The translations under genes were made by a program, and so were the position numbers. A stretch of 64,000 bases of DNA from Streptomyces avidinii (GTDB lineage: Bacteria; Actinomycetota; Actinomycetes; Streptomycetales; Streptomycetaceae), in the NCBI RefSeq assembly GCF_014650695.1, contig NZ_BMVL01000003.1:557120-621119 (forward strand). Reading direction: 5' to 3'. Shown here piece by piece: positions 26,202-34,813 of the stretch. The first letter of the stretch is position 1, and each line of letters begins with the position of its first letter. The notes below the pieces were generated by a model that was not told where the DNA came from, did no database searches, and worked only from the letters and a program-made list of their open reading frames with translations.

Positions 26202-26624
26202 TCAGCCCTGTGGTTTCGCAGCGCGTCGCCGCGCCACCCGCCGTACGCAGGCGCGCGCACCGGCGTACCCGGCCGCGAGCACGGCGAGGACCGCCATCGC
26301 CAGCAACCAGTTGCGCGGATAGTCCAGCGGCAGCACCGTCGCGTTGGCCACGCCGCCGGGCCGCAGGAGCGGCGGCAGGGCGATCACCGTCAGCGAACCG
26401 GCGACGATCAGCGCGGCGCGCGCCGCCCCGCGCAGCCGCAGACCCGCGGCCGCGGCGAGCGCCGCGACCGCGATCACCAGCGGAGCGACCAGTGCGTCGT
26501 GCACGAGGACGCCGCCCGCGAGCCACCCGGCGATCCGCCAGGGCTCGGGCTCCCGCACCAGCAGGAACCCGCCGAAGGCCATCACGACGAGACCGAAGCC
26601 GCCGACCGCGTACCGGAACGCCAT
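26202..26624 (-). CDS. Small multi-helix membrane protein (140 aa)
   Basis: Four hydrophobic segments (YAVGGFGLVVMAFGGFLLV, GGVLVHDALVAPLVIAVAALA, AALIVAGSLTVIALPPLL, WLLAMAVLAVLAAGYAGA) are followed by an Arg-rich cytoplasmic tail. Its ATG overlaps the stop of the molybdopterin oxidoreductase (TGATG), so the pair is coupled. It may be a membrane partner or assembly factor. I do not recognise a named domain. Confidence 0.75.
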   Translation of the reverse strand: MAFRYAVGGFGLVVMAFGGFLLVREPEPWRIAGWLAGGVLVHDALVAPLVIAVAALAAAAGLRLRGAARAALIVAGSLTVIALPPLLRPGGVANATVLPLDYPRNWLLAMAVLAVLAAGYAGARACVRRVARRRAAKPQG

Positions 26625-27766
26625 CACACGACCTCCAGCCGGCCGACCCATTTGGTCTGGAGCACGCCCGGCCGGTTCGGAGCGATGATCCGCGCCGGGT
26701 ATCCGTGGTCCAGCGACAGCACCTCTCCATTGAGGCGCAGCGCCAGCAGGGTGAGCGGGTCCTGCGCGTACAGGCGGCCCATTTCCATCACCCGGTACGC
26801 CCCCGCCGCTTCCATCGACACCACCCGGCAGCGCGCATCCGGTCCCGCTCCGGCACGCTCCAGCAGGTCCCGTACCCGCACGCCCGTCCACCGGGCGGAC
26901 TTGCTCCAGCCCTCCACACACGCGATGGGCAGGGTCACCTCGTGCTGCGGGAGCGCGCGCAGTTCGGCCAGGGTGAGGCTGTACGGACGCGGCCCGGCCA
27001 GGGTCAGCCGCCAGTCGGCCAGCGAGGCTTCGGTGACCCGCGCGGCGGCCGCCGTACGGTTCACCGGAAGCCCCTGGGGCCCGTGGGCCGGGCTGCGCGG
27101 TGCGAACAGGGCCGCCGGGCCGAGCACGGTGACGGACTGTCCGACGGTGGCCAGCGTGACCGCGCCGACCCCGGCCGCGACGGCTGCCAGCAGCTGCCGC
27201 CGGTCCGGCCCGTCGGCCTCGGGCAGGGCCAGGGTGCCGGGGGAGCGGCGCGTGAAGTGCTCGCGGATCCGCGGCCATTGCACGGCGACGTGCAGCAGCA
27301 TCGCCCCGAGCAGGAGCCAGGCGACGGCGTAGTGCACGGGCACGAAGGAGAACGGCCAGGGGTACCACTGAAAGGTGTTCAGCAGCCCGGTGAACAGCTC
27401 GAAGATCCCGGCGGCGACGAGCACGGCCACCGAGAGGCGCTCCAGGGCATGCCGTACGGACCGCACCGGGGGCCGGGCGAAGAGCCGCGGGTAGACGGTC
27501 CACAGCTTGGCCAGGAGCAGCGGGATCGCGGCGATGCCGGAGGCCACGTGCAGGCCCTGCGTGAGCCGGTAGCCCCAGTACGGGCGGCTCGGGAGCCGGT
27601 CGGCGAGCCAGGGCGGCGGGTGCTGGAGGTAGTGGCTGAGCACGCCGGTGGCGAAACAGACGAGGACGGCGAGGCCGAGCAGACGGCCGATGACCGTCGC
27701 CGTCCGGGCGTCGTGCAGCCGCGCCCCGAAGGTGACGGGCGGGCCGTGGGGTGGAGTGAAGGGCAT
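26624..27766 (-). CDS. Membrane molybdopterin-dependent oxidoreductase (380 aa)
   Basis: The N-terminal half holds four membrane helices with His residues placed like a cytochrome b561-type heme protein (GVLSHYLQHPP, GLHVASG, HYAVAWLLLGAMLLHVAV). The C-terminal half (about 205-380) is a sulfite-oxidase/YedY-like molybdopterin fold with the Mo-ligating Cys283 in IACVEGWSKSARWTGV and HGYPARIIAPNRPGVLQTKWVG. This resembles a fusion of YedZ-like and YedY-like parts. It probably performs an extracytoplasmic reduction or oxidation of a small oxo-compound. It is coupled to the 140-aa membrane protein. Confidence 0.88.
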   Translation of the reverse strand: MPFTPPHGPPVTFGARLHDARTATVIGRLLGLAVLVCFATGVLSHYLQHPPPWLADRLPSRPYWGYRLTQGLHVASGIAAIPLLLAKLWTVYPRLFARPPVRSVRHALERLSVAVLVAAGIFELFTGLLNTFQWYPWPFSFVPVHYAVAWLLLGAMLLHVAVQWPRIREHFTRRSPGTLALPEADGPDRRQLLAAVAAGVGAVTLATVGQSVTVLGPAALFAPRSPAHGPQGLPVNRTAAAARVTEASLADWRLTLAGPRPYSLTLAELRALPQHEVTLPIACVEGWSKSARWTGVRVRDLLERAGAGPDARCRVVSMEAAGAYRVMEMGRLYAQDPLTLLALRLNGEVLSLDHGYPARIIAPNRPGVLQTKWVGRLEVV

Positions 27767-27879
27767 GCGCCCATGACACCCCCGGCAGGGCTCCGGCGGG
27801 CGGTCGGAACACCTTACGGAATGCGGACATGCGGGGCTGCGGGCCCCACTTCCGGGGCGGTTGCTGGAACGCTGCGGGC

Positions 27880-29337
27880 GTGAAACCGCGTACCGCCCCC
27901 GCCACCGCCCCCGCCGCCGGTCGCGTCGCGACGGCAGGCTCCGCCGCCGCCACCGTCGTCACCGCCGCGGTGCTCGCCGCCCTCACGGCCGTCCTCGTCC
28001 TCACCGTCCGCCACGACGGCTACTTCACCGACCCCGCCGGGCTGTTCGGCCGGTACGCGGCCTGCTGGGCGCTGTTCGCCCTCGCCCTCCTCGCGCTGCG
28101 CAGGGTTCCGGTCGCCCGCGTCCTGCCGCTGCTGCTCGCGGGGGCCGTCGCCGTCACCGTGACCGGGCTGGTGGCAGCGCCGCGGACCAGCACCGATTCC
28201 TACCGCTATGCCTGGGACGGCCGGGTCCAGTCGGCCGGCATCTCCCCCTACGACCACGCCCCGCAGGATCCGGCAGTGGCCCCGCTGCGCGACCCCTGGC
28301 TCTTCCCGACCGGAGCCGCCTGCGCAGGACCGGACCGGGCCCGCATCCCCGGTGGCCCCGTCCGGCACTGCACCCGGATCAACCGGCCCGCCGTGCACAC
28401 CATCTATCCGCCCGTCGCCGAGGCGTACTTCCTTGCGGTCGACCGGCTCTCCCCGGAGGGCGCCCGGCACAAGCCGCTCCAGATCGGAGCCGGTCTGCTC
28501 TCCCTCGGCGTGACCGGTGCGCTGCTGCTGATCCTGCGCCGCCGGGGCCGGGGCCGGGACCTGCGCCGGGCCGCCTACTGGGCCTGGTGTCCGGCGGTAC
28601 CGGTCGAGGCCGTCAACAACGCGCACGTGGACGTACTGGGCGTGCTGCTCGCCGTGATCGGCCTCGGCCTCGTCGCGGCGCGGGGCACCGGCCGCCGGGC
28701 GGCCGGGGGCCTGGTCCTGGGTGCCGCCGTGGCCACCAAGCTGATGCCCGCCGTCGTGATGCCCGGGGCGCTGTCCGGGGTGCGGCGGGTCCGCGACGCG
28801 GCCGCCGTCCTGGTTCCCGCCGCCGTCTTCGTCCTGCTCGCCTACCTGCCCTACGTGTTCCTCTCGCACGACTCCGTCCTCGGTTACCTGGGCGGTTACG
28901 TGGACGAGGAGGGCTACGACGACCCCTCGGCGGGCTCCCGTTACGCCCTGCTCCGCCTCGTCCTGCCGGACGACCGGGCGTTGCCGGTGCTGCTCGTCGC
29001 GATGGCGGGGGTGTCCCTCTACGTGATGTGGCGCGGCGACCCGCGCCGTCCGTGGAGCGGGTCGCTCCTCGTCACCGGCTGGGCCTTCGCGCTCCTCACT
29101 CCCGGCTACTCCTGGTACGCCCTGCTCCTGATCGCCCTGGTGGGCCTGGACGGGCGCTGGGAGTGGCTGGGCGTTGCCGTGGCGGGGGCGGCCGTCTACC
29201 TCCTCGCACCCGTCTTCGGCCACCGGTCGGCACTGAGCGCGACCGTGTACGGCGCCGCGGTGCTCCTGGTCCTCATCGCCTCCGCGGTCCGGTGGCGGCA
29301 CCGTACGAGCTGCACACGGTCCAGAAATATTCCTTGA
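27880..29337 (+). CDS. GT87-like polytopic mannosyltransferase (485 aa)
   Basis: There are about ten hydrophobic segments, with DSYRYAWDGRVQSAGISPYDHAPQDP in the first external loop (the acidic catalytic region of GT-C enzymes) and EAVNNAHVDVLGVLLA. This is the DUF2029/GT87 pattern of polyprenyl-phosphate-mannose-dependent glycosyltransferases, the logical user of a lipid-linked sugar made by the GT2. The GTG start at 27880 is preferred; the frame also opens at 27829. It is divergent from the molybdopterin gene. The last dozen codons are AT-richer because they overlap the next promoter. Confidence 0.82.
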   Translation: MKPRTAPATAPAAGRVATAGSAAATVVTAAVLAALTAVLVLTVRHDGYFTDPAGLFGRYAACWALFALALLALRRVPVARVLPLLLAGAVAVTVTGLVAAPRTSTDSYRYAWDGRVQSAGISPYDHAPQDPAVAPLRDPWLFPTGAACAGPDRARIPGGPVRHCTRINRPAVHTIYPPVAEAYFLAVDRLSPEGARHKPLQIGAGLLSLGVTGALLLILRRRGRGRDLRRAAYWAWCPAVPVEAVNNAHVDVLGVLLAVIGLGLVAARGTGRRAAGGLVLGAAVATKLMPAVVMPGALSGVRRVRDAAAVLVPAAVFVLLAYLPYVFLSHDSVLGYLGGYVDEEGYDDPSAGSRYALLRLVLPDDRALPVLLVAMAGVSLYVMWRGDPRRPWSGSLLVTGWAFALLTPGYSWYALLLIALVGLDGRWEWLGVAVAGAAVYLLAPVFGHRSALSATVYGAAVLLVLIASAVRWRHRTSCTRSRNIP

Positions 29338-29362
29338 CGCGAATATGTGCCGTGGAGAATAC
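29327..29362 (+). promoter_or_regulatory. Promoter and operator of the ArsR-SRPBCC gene
   Basis: TTGACG (29334-29339) and GAATAC (29357-29362) are 17 bp apart, and the ATG at 29371 begins 8 nt after the -10, so the mRNA is leaderless. ATATTC (29327-29332) and GAATAT (29341-29346) form an inverted repeat across the -35, a likely ArsR operator. The AT-rich patch stands out. Confidence 0.75.
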
Positions 29363-29370
29363 TTGGACTC

Positions 29371-30240
29371 ATGGACGCACTCCTCGCGGCACTGGCCGAC
29401 CCGGCCCGCTGGCGGCTCGTCGGTCTGCTGGCCGAGCGACCCCGCCCGGTCGGGGTCCTCGCCCAGCTCGCCGAGGCCCGCCAGCCGCAGACGACCAAAC
29501 ACCTCCAGACGCTCGAACGCGCCGGCGTCGTCACCTCCCGGCGCACCGGCCGGCGCCGCATCTACGCACTGCAACCCGACCCCCTGCGGGACCTGGCGGC
29601 CGCGCTCGGCCGGCTCGCCGATACCGCCGAGCGGGCCGGTGGACCGCGCGAGACCTTCGACCGCTACGGGACCGGCGTCGACACCGAGCGGCTGGCCGCG
29701 CAGGAGCCGGGGTGGGCGGACGGCCGCTCCTTCGCGTTCCACCGGTCGCTGACCGGGGGTCCCGACCTGGTCTGGCGCCACCTGACCGAGCCCGACCTGC
29801 TCGCCCGCTGGTGGACACCCGACGACCTGCGCGTCGGCGAGCTCGTCTTCGAGGCGTGGCCCGGCGGGCGCATCGTCCTGGAGTACCGGGACGCCGAGGA
29901 CACCGACGGCTCCGACCAGGTCGCCGGGCACGGGGAGGGCGTCGTCGACGACGCACGCCCCGGCGAGCACCTCGCCTACCGGCTCTCCCCCCGGCTGCCC
30001 GACGGCAGCATCGCCTTCACCGCGCACGTCGACTTCGACCTCCGGCCCACCGGTGCCGAAACCGGTAGCGGTACAGGCGCCGGCACGGACCTCGACATCC
30101 GTTACCGGATCACCGACAGCACGATCGGCTCCGCCGACTTCGTCGCGGGCATCGAGATCGGCTTCGGCCAGAGCCTCGACCACCTCGCCGATGCCCTCGG
30201 CGCCTCTCGGCACGCCACTCGGAAGGAAGTACAGCCATGA
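29371..30240 (+). CDS. ArsR-type HTH fused to an SRPBCC (AHSA1) domain (289 aa)
   Basis: The N-terminal winged helix (LADPARWRLVGLLAERPRPVGVLAQLAEARQPQTTKHLQTLERAGVV) is joined to an activator-of-Hsp90-like START fold (FAFHRSLTGGPDLVWRHLTEPDLLARWWTPD). Such fusions usually sense a small hydrophobic ligand and repress their own operon. The next gene is dihydrofolate-reductase-like, the common partner of this fusion, and its natural ATG overlaps this stop (AUGA). See the C9 tract just downstream. Confidence 0.88.
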   Translation: MDALLAALADPARWRLVGLLAERPRPVGVLAQLAEARQPQTTKHLQTLERAGVVTSRRTGRRRIYALQPDPLRDLAAALGRLADTAERAGGPRETFDRYGTGVDTERLAAQEPGWADGRSFAFHRSLTGGPDLVWRHLTEPDLLARWWTPDDLRVGELVFEAWPGGRIVLEYRDAEDTDGSDQVAGHGEGVVDDARPGEHLAYRLSPRLPDGSIAFTAHVDFDLRPTGAETGSGTGAGTDLDIRYRITDSTIGSADFVAGIEIGFGQSLDHLADALGASRHATRKEVQP

Positions 30241-30244
30241 CCGA

Positions 30245-30253
30245 CCCCCCCCC
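30245..30253 (+). repeat. C9 homopolymer that puts the next gene out of frame with its ATG
   Basis: The coupled ATG at 30237 reads only nine codons before a TGA at 30264-30266. One extra C would join it in frame to GRKVTANIALTLDGR of the reductase. The tract is therefore either a sequencing undercall, a slippage mutation or a phase-variable switch. Confidence 0.75.
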
Positions 30254-30262
30254 GGACGCAAG

Positions 30263-30844
30263 GTGACCGCGAACATCGCACTCACCCTCGACGGGCGCTA
30301 CAACGGGCCCGGCGGGCCCGGCGATCTGGGCGCCATCGTCCGCTACGCGACCACCGAGGTCGCACGGGACCACCTCACCCGTATCCGGGAGGGCGCGACC
30401 ACGGCCCTCCTCGGCCGGCTCAACGCCGAGGGTTTCCTCGGCTACTGGCCGACGGTCGCCCAGGACGAGAACGCCGATCCGCGCGATCGGGGATACGCGA
30501 AGTGGCTGGTCGACACGGACAAGGTGGTCCTGTCGACCACCCTGTCGGAGGCGCCGTGGGACCGCACCCGCGTGGTGAACGCCCCGGCCGCCGATGTCGT
30601 CGCCGAGCTCAAGGCCACCGGTGAGGGCGAGATCCTCGTCAACAGCAGCCCGAGCGTCATCAAGCCGCTGCTCGCCGCGGACTTGATCGACCGGTTGTAC
30701 CTCCTGATCTGCCCCGAGATAGCCGGGGGCGGGCAGCGGCTGTTCGAGGACGGTCTGCCCGGCTCGCAGTGGCGGGTGGCCCGCCAGGAGACCGGGGAGC
30801 TGGGCGAGATCGCCTTCGTCTACGACCGGGTCCGGCAGGGCTGA
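30263..30844 (+). CDS. Dihydrofolate reductase/RibD C-terminal-like protein (193 aa as drawn)
   Basis: VTANIALTLDGRYNGPGGPGDL is the opening of RibD_C-type reductases (YyaP/YwjB group), followed by TTALLGRLNAEGF (adenine-site loop), VVLSTTLSEAPWDRTRVV and LLICPEIAGGGQRLF. It would be an NADPH-dependent reductase in the cytoplasm. The GTG at 30263 has only a GGACGCAAG-like upstream sequence. The better start is the ATG at 30237 coupled to the regulator, blocked by the C9 tract. If the tract is really C10, the gene is intact and 9 codons longer. Confidence 0.78.
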   Translation: MTANIALTLDGRYNGPGGPGDLGAIVRYATTEVARDHLTRIREGATTALLGRLNAEGFLGYWPTVAQDENADPRDRGYAKWLVDTDKVVLSTTLSEAPWDRTRVVNAPAADVVAELKATGEGEILVNSSPSVIKPLLAADLIDRLYLLICPEIAGGGQRLFEDGLPGSQWRVARQETGELGEIAFVYDRVRQG

Positions 30845-30907
30845 GCGCGGCGCCCCGCCCGCAGCGCGCCGACCACAGCGACCCGACCGCGGCCTCCCGG
30901 TTCTGCG

Positions 30908-33085
30908 TCAGGAACTCGTGAGGACGACGAGTTGCTGCGTCGCGCGGGTCATCGCGACGTAGCGGTCGACAGCTCCCTCGATGCCGGTGCCGAAGGTATC
31001 CGGGTCGATGAGGACGACCAGGTCGAACTCCAGGCCCTTCGACAGCGCAGGGGTCAGCGAACGGACCCGCGGCCTCGCCCGGAAGGCGCCCGCCTCGCCG
31101 GCGTGCGCGCCGATGACGCAGGCCACTCCGTCGGCGTGGGCTTCGAGCCAGCCGTCGAGGACCGAGTCCAGATCCGAGACGGATCCGTGGACGACGGGAA
31201 CACCGCTGCTGCGGACGGAGGTCGGCACGTTCGCGTCGGGGAGCGCTTCCCGGATGGCCGGCTCGGCCTCCGCCATGACCTCCTCGGGCGTCCGGTAGTT
31301 GATGCTCAGGGAGGCCACGCTGATCCGGTCGAAACCGATCTGCTCCAGGCGTTCCTGCCACGACCGGGTGAACCCGTGCCTGGCCTGGGCACGGTCCCCG
31401 ACGATGGTGAAGCTCCGGGACGGGCAGCGGAGCAGCAGCATCTGCCACTCCGCGTCGGTCAGTTCCTGGGCCTCGTCCACGACGATGTGCGCGAACGGTC
31501 CCGCGAGCCGGTCCGGATCCACGCTCGGCAGCGCGCTCTCATCGATCAGGCTGTCCTGGAGGTCCTTGCCGCGCAGCATCGTCACCGCGCCCTCGCCGTC
31601 GTCGTCGGCCGCGAGGATGTCGTCGATGACGCCGGCCATGCGCTCGCGTTCGGCGGCCACCGCGGCGTTGTGCCGCCGCAGCCTCCGAGCAGCCTCGGGA
31701 TCGCCGAGCCGCTGCCGGGCCGCGTCCAGGAGCGGCAGGTCGGACACCGTCCAGGCCTGGGCGTCCGCGCGCTGCAAGGCCGAGACGTCCTCGCGGCTGA
31801 GCCAGGGGGCGCACATCCGCAGGTAGGACGGTACGGACCACAGGTCGCCGACGAGATCGGCCGCATCGATCGTCGGCCACGCGCGGTCGAGCGTCCCGAT
31901 CAGCTCCTCGTCGTGCCGCAGCGCCCTCCGCAGCACGTCGGCCGACAGGTCCTCGTCGTCCAGTTTGTCGAACAGGATCGTCAGCAGCTCCTCCCAGATC
32001 TGCTCGCGCGCCTCGTTGTGCGGGGTACCGGCTGCCGCCCGGAAGGCCTCGGCCCAGTCCTCCGGGCCCAGCGGGACGTCGGACCAGGGGGTCGTGACCG
32101 TCATCTCCCCGGTCGGCGGCTCCTCGTAGATCCTGACGGCCTTCTCGATCGCCTTCACCATGTCCGCGGACGACTTCAGCAGCGCCACCCGCGGATCGGC
32201 CTCCGCCGCCGCCCCCGCACCCTCGGCGACGAGATCCCGCACCGTGCAGGTCTGCACGCCCTCCTCACCGAGACTCGGCAGGACGTCGGCGACATAGGCC
32301 AGGTAGGGCTGGTGCGGGCCGACGAACAGGACGCCGCCCCGACGGTGACCGAGGCGGGGGTCGGAATAGAGCAGGTGGGCGGAGCGGTGCAGCGCCACCA
32401 CGGTCTTGCCCGTACCGGGACCGCCGTCGACGACCAGCGCGCCCCGGGAACTGGCGCGGATGATGGCGTCCTGGTCCGACTGGATGGTGCCGAGCACGTC
32501 ACGCATCCGGGGCGACCGGCTGCTGCCCAGACTCGCGATGAAGGCGGACTGGTCGTCGAGCGCTGCGTGCCCCTCGAACCCGTCGGCGGTGAACACCTCG
32601 TCCTAGTAGTCGCCGATCCGGCCGCGGGTCCAGCGGTACCTGCGGCGGCTCGCCAGCCCCATCGGGTGGGCGTGGGTCGCGGCGAAGAACGGTTCGGCCG
32701 CGGGCGAACGCCAGTCGATCAGCAGCCGGCCCCCCGAGCCGTCGGTGAGGCCGAGCCGCCCGATGTACACGGGCTCCGGGTCGTCCGCACGGACGATGCG
32801 TCCGAGGCACAGGTCCAGGCCGAAGCGGCGCAGGGCCCGCAGACGGCCCGTCAGGCGGTGGATCTCCACGTCCCGGTCCATCGCCTCGCGGCCCAGCCCG
32901 CCGGGCGCCCGGCGCAGCTCGCCGAGACGGTCGGACAGCTCGGTGATCGCCTGCTCAAGGCTCTCCCCAAGGGCTGCGAAGTGCTTCTCGTCGCCCCCGA
33001 CCAGGGCCGGGCCGGCCTTGGCGGAGAGGCGGTCGGGAAGGTCGAACGCACTGGTGGTCAGCGAGTTCATATCAGCGGCACGCAC
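30908..33085 (-). pseudogene. helR: HelR-type RNA polymerase-recycling helicase interrupted by an amber codon
   Basis: One frame of 726 codons encodes a HelD/HelR-like superfamily I ATPase, but codon 161 is TAG (32603-32605), splitting it into 160 and about 564 residues. The sequence on both sides is intact: WTRGRIGDY, stop, DEVFTADGF. Homologues as I remember them have Trp here, so one TGG-to-TAG change would explain it. Walker A is GGPGTGKT (about 219-226) and the Walker B region is IVVDEAQELTD; SRSFTIVGDRAQ, SINYRTPEEV and YVAMTRA follow. HelR displaces rifamycin from RNA polymerase. GTG 33085 has GGGAGA upstream. A GTG at 32596 could initiate the ATPase part alone. Confidence 0.88.
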
Positions 33086-33145
33086 TCTGTGGATCTCCCG
33101 TTTTCGCAGGTCCTGGCTTCGAGGAGCGATTCTGCGGTACGACCG

Positions 33146-33164
33146 GGGCCTTGCCGCAAGCCCC
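33146..33164 (-). promoter_or_regulatory. Rifamycin-associated element (RAE)
   Basis: On the reverse strand this reads GGGGCTTGCGGCAAGGCCC, identical to the 19-bp RAE consensus as I remember it. It ends about 60 nt before the helR GTG. A CAGAAT -10-like element follows. RAEs drive rifamycin-induced expression of inactivating enzymes and HelR, which fits the downstream gene. The stretch between RAE and start holds no other gene. Confidence 0.88.
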
Positions 33165-33499
33165 CCTGTGCGCTATAAGTTGAGAGTGGAAAGAGGTGGG
33201 TTCTCCCCCTTTCCCCTGAGGGTCCGCTCCGTTCGGACGTCCTCCGTACCGATCTTCTCGCCGAGTCGCACCACGCTGCGCGCACCGGCCTGCCCGGCGC
33301 TCCCCGGCTTTCCCCTTCCGGCGAACCCCGCACCCGACCCCGTTCATCCGTCCGGCCGAGCACCGGATGCCGCCCGGCGCGGGCCGGGGCAGGCTGTGGG
33401 GGCAAGGAGAGCCGCCACCACCGCCTGCCCCGGCGCACCTTCAGCGTCATCCACCGATCCTTCGGGATCCACGGCTCCCGACCCCGTAGGAGGTCAGCC
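33165..33499. other. Intergenic stretch between helR and the membrane protein gene
   Basis: I see no gene here. The forward translation is Pro/Ser/Arg-rich and the reverse frames are similar. The right end holds the GGAGG site (33488-33492) for the next gene. A short AT-richer block around 33172-33185 could be a promoter. Confidence 0.4.
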
Positions 33500-34813
33500 A
33501 TGCAGGGTGACGAGAACGCGGGCGAACTCGCGGCACTGCGAGCCAGGGTCGCCGCCCTGGAGTCCGAGGCCGCGCAGCGGACCCCGCCGAAACACCGGAT
33601 GAAGTCCCTGCTGTCCGCGCTGCTGATCATCATCGGCTGTGTGCTGGCCCCGCTGGGCATCGTGGCGTCGTGGACGTCCAGCATCGTGGGGAACACGGAC
33701 CGCTACGTCTCCACGGTCGCCCCGCTGGCCTCCGACCCCGATGTGCAGGCGGCCGCCGCGAACCGCGTCACGGCCGCCCTCATGGAGCACCTCGACCTCG
33801 CCACGCTGCTGGAGGACGCGGCCCCCGAGCAACGGCCGCTGCTCCAGAAGGCACTGGGCAAGCTCGGCGGCTCGCTGGAGAGCGCGGTCAGCAGCTTCGT
33901 GAAGGAGAAGGCGCAGGACGTCATCGCCTCGGACCAGTTCGAGACGATCTGGACCAACGCCAACCGCACGATCCACACCTCGCTGGTCAAAGCCCTGACC
34001 GGCAGCGGCGACGGCGCGGTGGAGATCAAGAACGATGCGGTGACCATCGACCTCGCGCCGGTCATCGAACAGGTCAAACAGCGGCTCGTGGACGCCGGGA
34101 TGGGCGTCGCGGCCAGGATCCCCGAGATCCACACCGACTTCACCGTCGTGCAGTCCAACGACATCGGCCGGGTCAAGACCGGCTTCCGGCTCCTCGAGAT
34201 CCTCGGCCTGTGGCTGCCGATCATCGCCGTGCTGCTCGTCGCAGCGGGGGTCCTGCTCTCCGCCCACAGGCGCCGCATCCTGGTCACCGCGGCCCTCGCG
34301 GTGGCGTTCTCCGTCGCCGTCCTCGGCCTCGGGCTGACCGTCTTCCGAACCGTCTACCTCAACGCCCTCCCGGACACCGTCTCCCAGGCCGCGGCCGGCT
34401 CCGTCTACGACGCGATGATCCGCCTGCTGCGCACGACGATCCGCATGGTCGTGGTCCTCGGCATCGTGATCGCCCTTGCCGCCTGGCTGTCCGGCCCGGG
34501 CAAGTACGCCACCGCCGCCCGCCAGATCTGGCACTCCGGCATCGTCGCGACCCGCGCCACGGCCGACAGGCTGGGCCTGCGCACCGGACCGGTCGGCCCG
34601 TTCATCCGGCGCCACCGAGCCTGGTTCACCTGGGGCCTGGTCGCGATCGCCGTCATCGTCTACATCCTGTGGTCCTACCCGACCGGCTGGGTGGTCGTGG
34701 GCCTCGCCCTCGCCCTGCTCTTCGCCCTGGCCGTCACGGACTTCCTCGCCGAGGACACCTCCGCCCCCGTAGACGGGACGGACGAGAAGTCCCCGAGCCC
34801 GCACCCGTCATGA
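33500..34813 (+). CDS. Conserved membrane protein (437 aa)
   Basis: A short coiled-coil-like N terminus (ELAALRARVAALESEAA) precedes a first membrane helix (LLSALLIIIGCVLAPLGIVASW). A long external region of about 150 residues follows with a conserved GNTDRYVSTVAPLASDPDVQAAAANRV block, then four or five more helices. The layout is that of a common actinobacterial membrane family of unknown function. There is a good ribosome site (GGAGG, 7 nt). It is convergent with the exporter gene: the two TGA stops abut within TCATGA. Confidence 0.82.
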   Translation: MQGDENAGELAALRARVAALESEAAQRTPPKHRMKSLLSALLIIIGCVLAPLGIVASWTSSIVGNTDRYVSTVAPLASDPDVQAAAANRVTAALMEHLDLATLLEDAAPEQRPLLQKALGKLGGSLESAVSSFVKEKAQDVIASDQFETIWTNANRTIHTSLVKALTGSGDGAVEIKNDAVTIDLAPVIEQVKQRLVDAGMGVAARIPEIHTDFTVVQSNDIGRVKTGFRLLEILGLWLPIIAVLLVAAGVLLSAHRRRILVTAALAVAFSVAVLGLGLTVFRTVYLNALPDTVSQAAAGSVYDAMIRLLRTTIRMVVVLGIVIALAAWLSGPGKYATAARQIWHSGIVATRATADRLGLRTGPVGPFIRRHRAWFTWGLVAIAVIVYILWSYPTGWVVVGLALALLFALAVTDFLAEDTSAPVDGTDEKSPSPHPS

